Shown here in pieces: positions 62,655 to 64,000 of a DNA stretch of 64,000 bases. The stretch is taken from positions 10,043,001 through 10,107,000 of the forward strand of contig JAMPIT010000230.1 of the NCBI GenBank assembly GCA_026261815.1, given 5' to 3'. The position numbers were made by a program, and so were the translations under genes. Source of the DNA: Monarcha castaneiventris obscurior (lineage: Eukaryota > Chordata > Aves > Passeriformes > Monarchidae). The notes under the pieces are model-generated. The model ran no database searches, was not told the DNA's origin, and saw only the letters and a program-made list of their open reading frames with translations. Numbering within the stretch: position 1 is the stretch's first letter; every line of letters starts with the position of its first letter.

Positions 62655-64000
62655 TAAGCCCCATTTACTGGGAATCATCCAAACCTTGCCCAGAAGATAG
62701 AGTCACTTATTATCTTATGAGTGTTTCTGTGGGCATGGCTGTGCCATACAATGAAGGGTGGCATTAAAACTCTTTGGAGAGTGCTGCTGGAGCCAGCTCT
62801 TGAAGCAGAAGCTGTGTTGCCACATCAGCAGGGTGCTGCAAGTGAACTAATAACCTTCCTTGGAGTCAGAGCTCACTAATATGGGTGCAGTACTGTACCA
62901 GCACAGCTGCTTTACTGATACCTGCATGGTTATGGACATTTTGGCAATCTCATGGCTAGGTGGAGACATGGTGTAAACATGCCCAGTGGTACTCATCACC
63001 ACAACATCAAGATTTAAACACGTACAGGGGCAAAGTACTTTCAAGCGTGTATCAAGCCACTTCACCATTCTTTAACTTCAGTTTTAGAAACACTGGCTAA
63101 TTCTTTGCATTTCCTTTTCCCACAAAGGACCCTAAAAGCACTTCTTTTCAGAAAACTGATATTAATTTAGAAAGTCTAACTCACACCATTCTGAAGACTA
63201 AAGAGCAAGTTCAAAGCATTTTCAGAATAGATCAAGAAAATTTTTAAGACATTATTCTTTCACTAAAGCAAATATTTTTTCCTATTTTTTTCTGTGAGAT
63301 GGGTTTAGCTTTCAAAAATTTTAGTGATACTATTTTCTTTCTGAAAGAAGTTGAGGTTCTGAGGACTGTGGTGGTTGGTGCTAACTTGACATATCACTAC
63401 TCTATAAGGGACCCATATAGGCAAATATATGCTGACATCAGTCATTAGAGAGAATGTCTGTATTTTGGAATTTATATTTGTATGTCATATAAAGTGTAAA
63501 TGATAGACTGTGCCCATTCCACTACCAAAATACACTCAAGCTTTTCTATAAGAGATACAAATTAGTCATGAGCCAGCAGGTTTGAGAAACACAAAGAGGT
63601 AAATTACAAAGCAATGTGCAGGGATTTAGCTGCATGACTCCCATTAACATCAATGGGATTTAACTGTGTGACTCCCTGTGCACCACTTTGCAAATTTACC
63701 CTAAATTGACTAGCGTGGTAATTCCTAGACAGCATGCAGTGGGGAAGTGACTGCTTCTGTAAACACAAGGGACTGTTGATTCTCAAATGTCTCCGTGCTG
63801 TACTCAACAAAGAACAAGCATTCAAAGAAACATTTTATTCCCTACATCACAGGAGGACAGGAAAAAAGGACACGAGCTCAGAACTCCATAGGGGACTCCA
63901 GTTCCAGAAATGTCATTTAGGGAAAACAAAACTCTCTTAATGATCCCTGATACTGTCAGATTCCTAACCTTCTGAGCCGAAAAGATACGATCCTTTAGTA
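62655..64000. other. Unique flanking DNA, no gene seen
   Basis: Ordinary AT-rich sequence with no assignable ORF. It contains a 34-base-period duplication at 63621-63688. Confidence 0.55.
63621..63688 (+). repeat. Two-copy direct repeat, 34-base period
   Basis: 'gggatttagctgcatgactccc' (63621-63642) recurs as 'gggatttaactgtgtgactccc' (63655-63676), 19 of 22 identical. The second half of each unit has diverged completely. Between them 'tcccatt' and 'aatggga' form an inverted repeat. It may be part of an old degenerate interspersed repeat. Confidence 0.6.

Noticed and set aside
1..64000. tRNA or rRNA genes, CRISPR arrays, bacterial operons
   Set aside because: No tRNA B-box-like GGTTCGAATC context in a foldable tRNA, no regularly spaced repeats and no gene-dense organisation were seen on either strand.

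Overview
The window looks like gene-poor nuclear DNA of a bird, most likely a songbird. The evidence is the repeat content: several 3' ends of CR1 LINEs, recognised by the avian tail 'ggtcccttccaaccc...attctatgattc' or its reverse complement, plus LTRs and one provirus of avian endogenous-retrovirus type. The background is AT-rich and CpG-poor. No open reading frame could be assigned to a known host protein. I read the window as an intergenic desert or the inside of a very long intron. There is no tRNA, rRNA, CRISPR array or prokaryotic gene organisation.

Layout. 1-3780: unique AT-rich DNA. 3781-4380: a CpG-rich block containing a small exon-like segment. 4381-19109: unique DNA with two CR1 fragments (about 6216-6295 minus, 14816-15171 plus) and simple repeats. 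19110-19549: probable solo LTR with TATA-like and polyA signals in the right order. 20385-20478: an older CR1 tail. 31877-32181: exon-like CpG-bearing segment between good splice consensus sites. 35535-35625: LTR scrap. 36115-36421: CR1 with a fresh 21-bp tandem duplication. 44480-44555: CR1 tail. About 44741-45526: solo LTR with two inverted CCAAT boxes and an 18-bp palindrome. 45527-59540: unique DNA. 59546-62649: a young minus-strand class II (ERVK/betaretrovirus-like) provirus with both LTRs, a 5-bp target-site duplication, an exact tRNA-Lys primer-binding site and broken gag-like sequence, but no recognisable pol. 62655-64000: unique flank.

The most striking feature is 59681-60440: 760 bases containing only A and C. 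It is neither a satellite nor a gene. Deleting every G and T from the intact LTR (61919-62649) gives nearly the same string, in the same order and to the same end point. The tract is therefore the provirus's other LTR plus adjoining internal sequence with G and T missing, which points to a sequencing or assembly fault. Because the tract has no T on the plus strand and no A on the minus strand, it contains no stop codon in any frame and creates spurious ORFs of about 365 codons on both strands.

No gene network can be described. The functional content is limited to retroelement regulatory sequence (LTR promoters, polyadenylation signals, primer-binding site) and a few candidate exons or regulatory blocks, given at low confidence.
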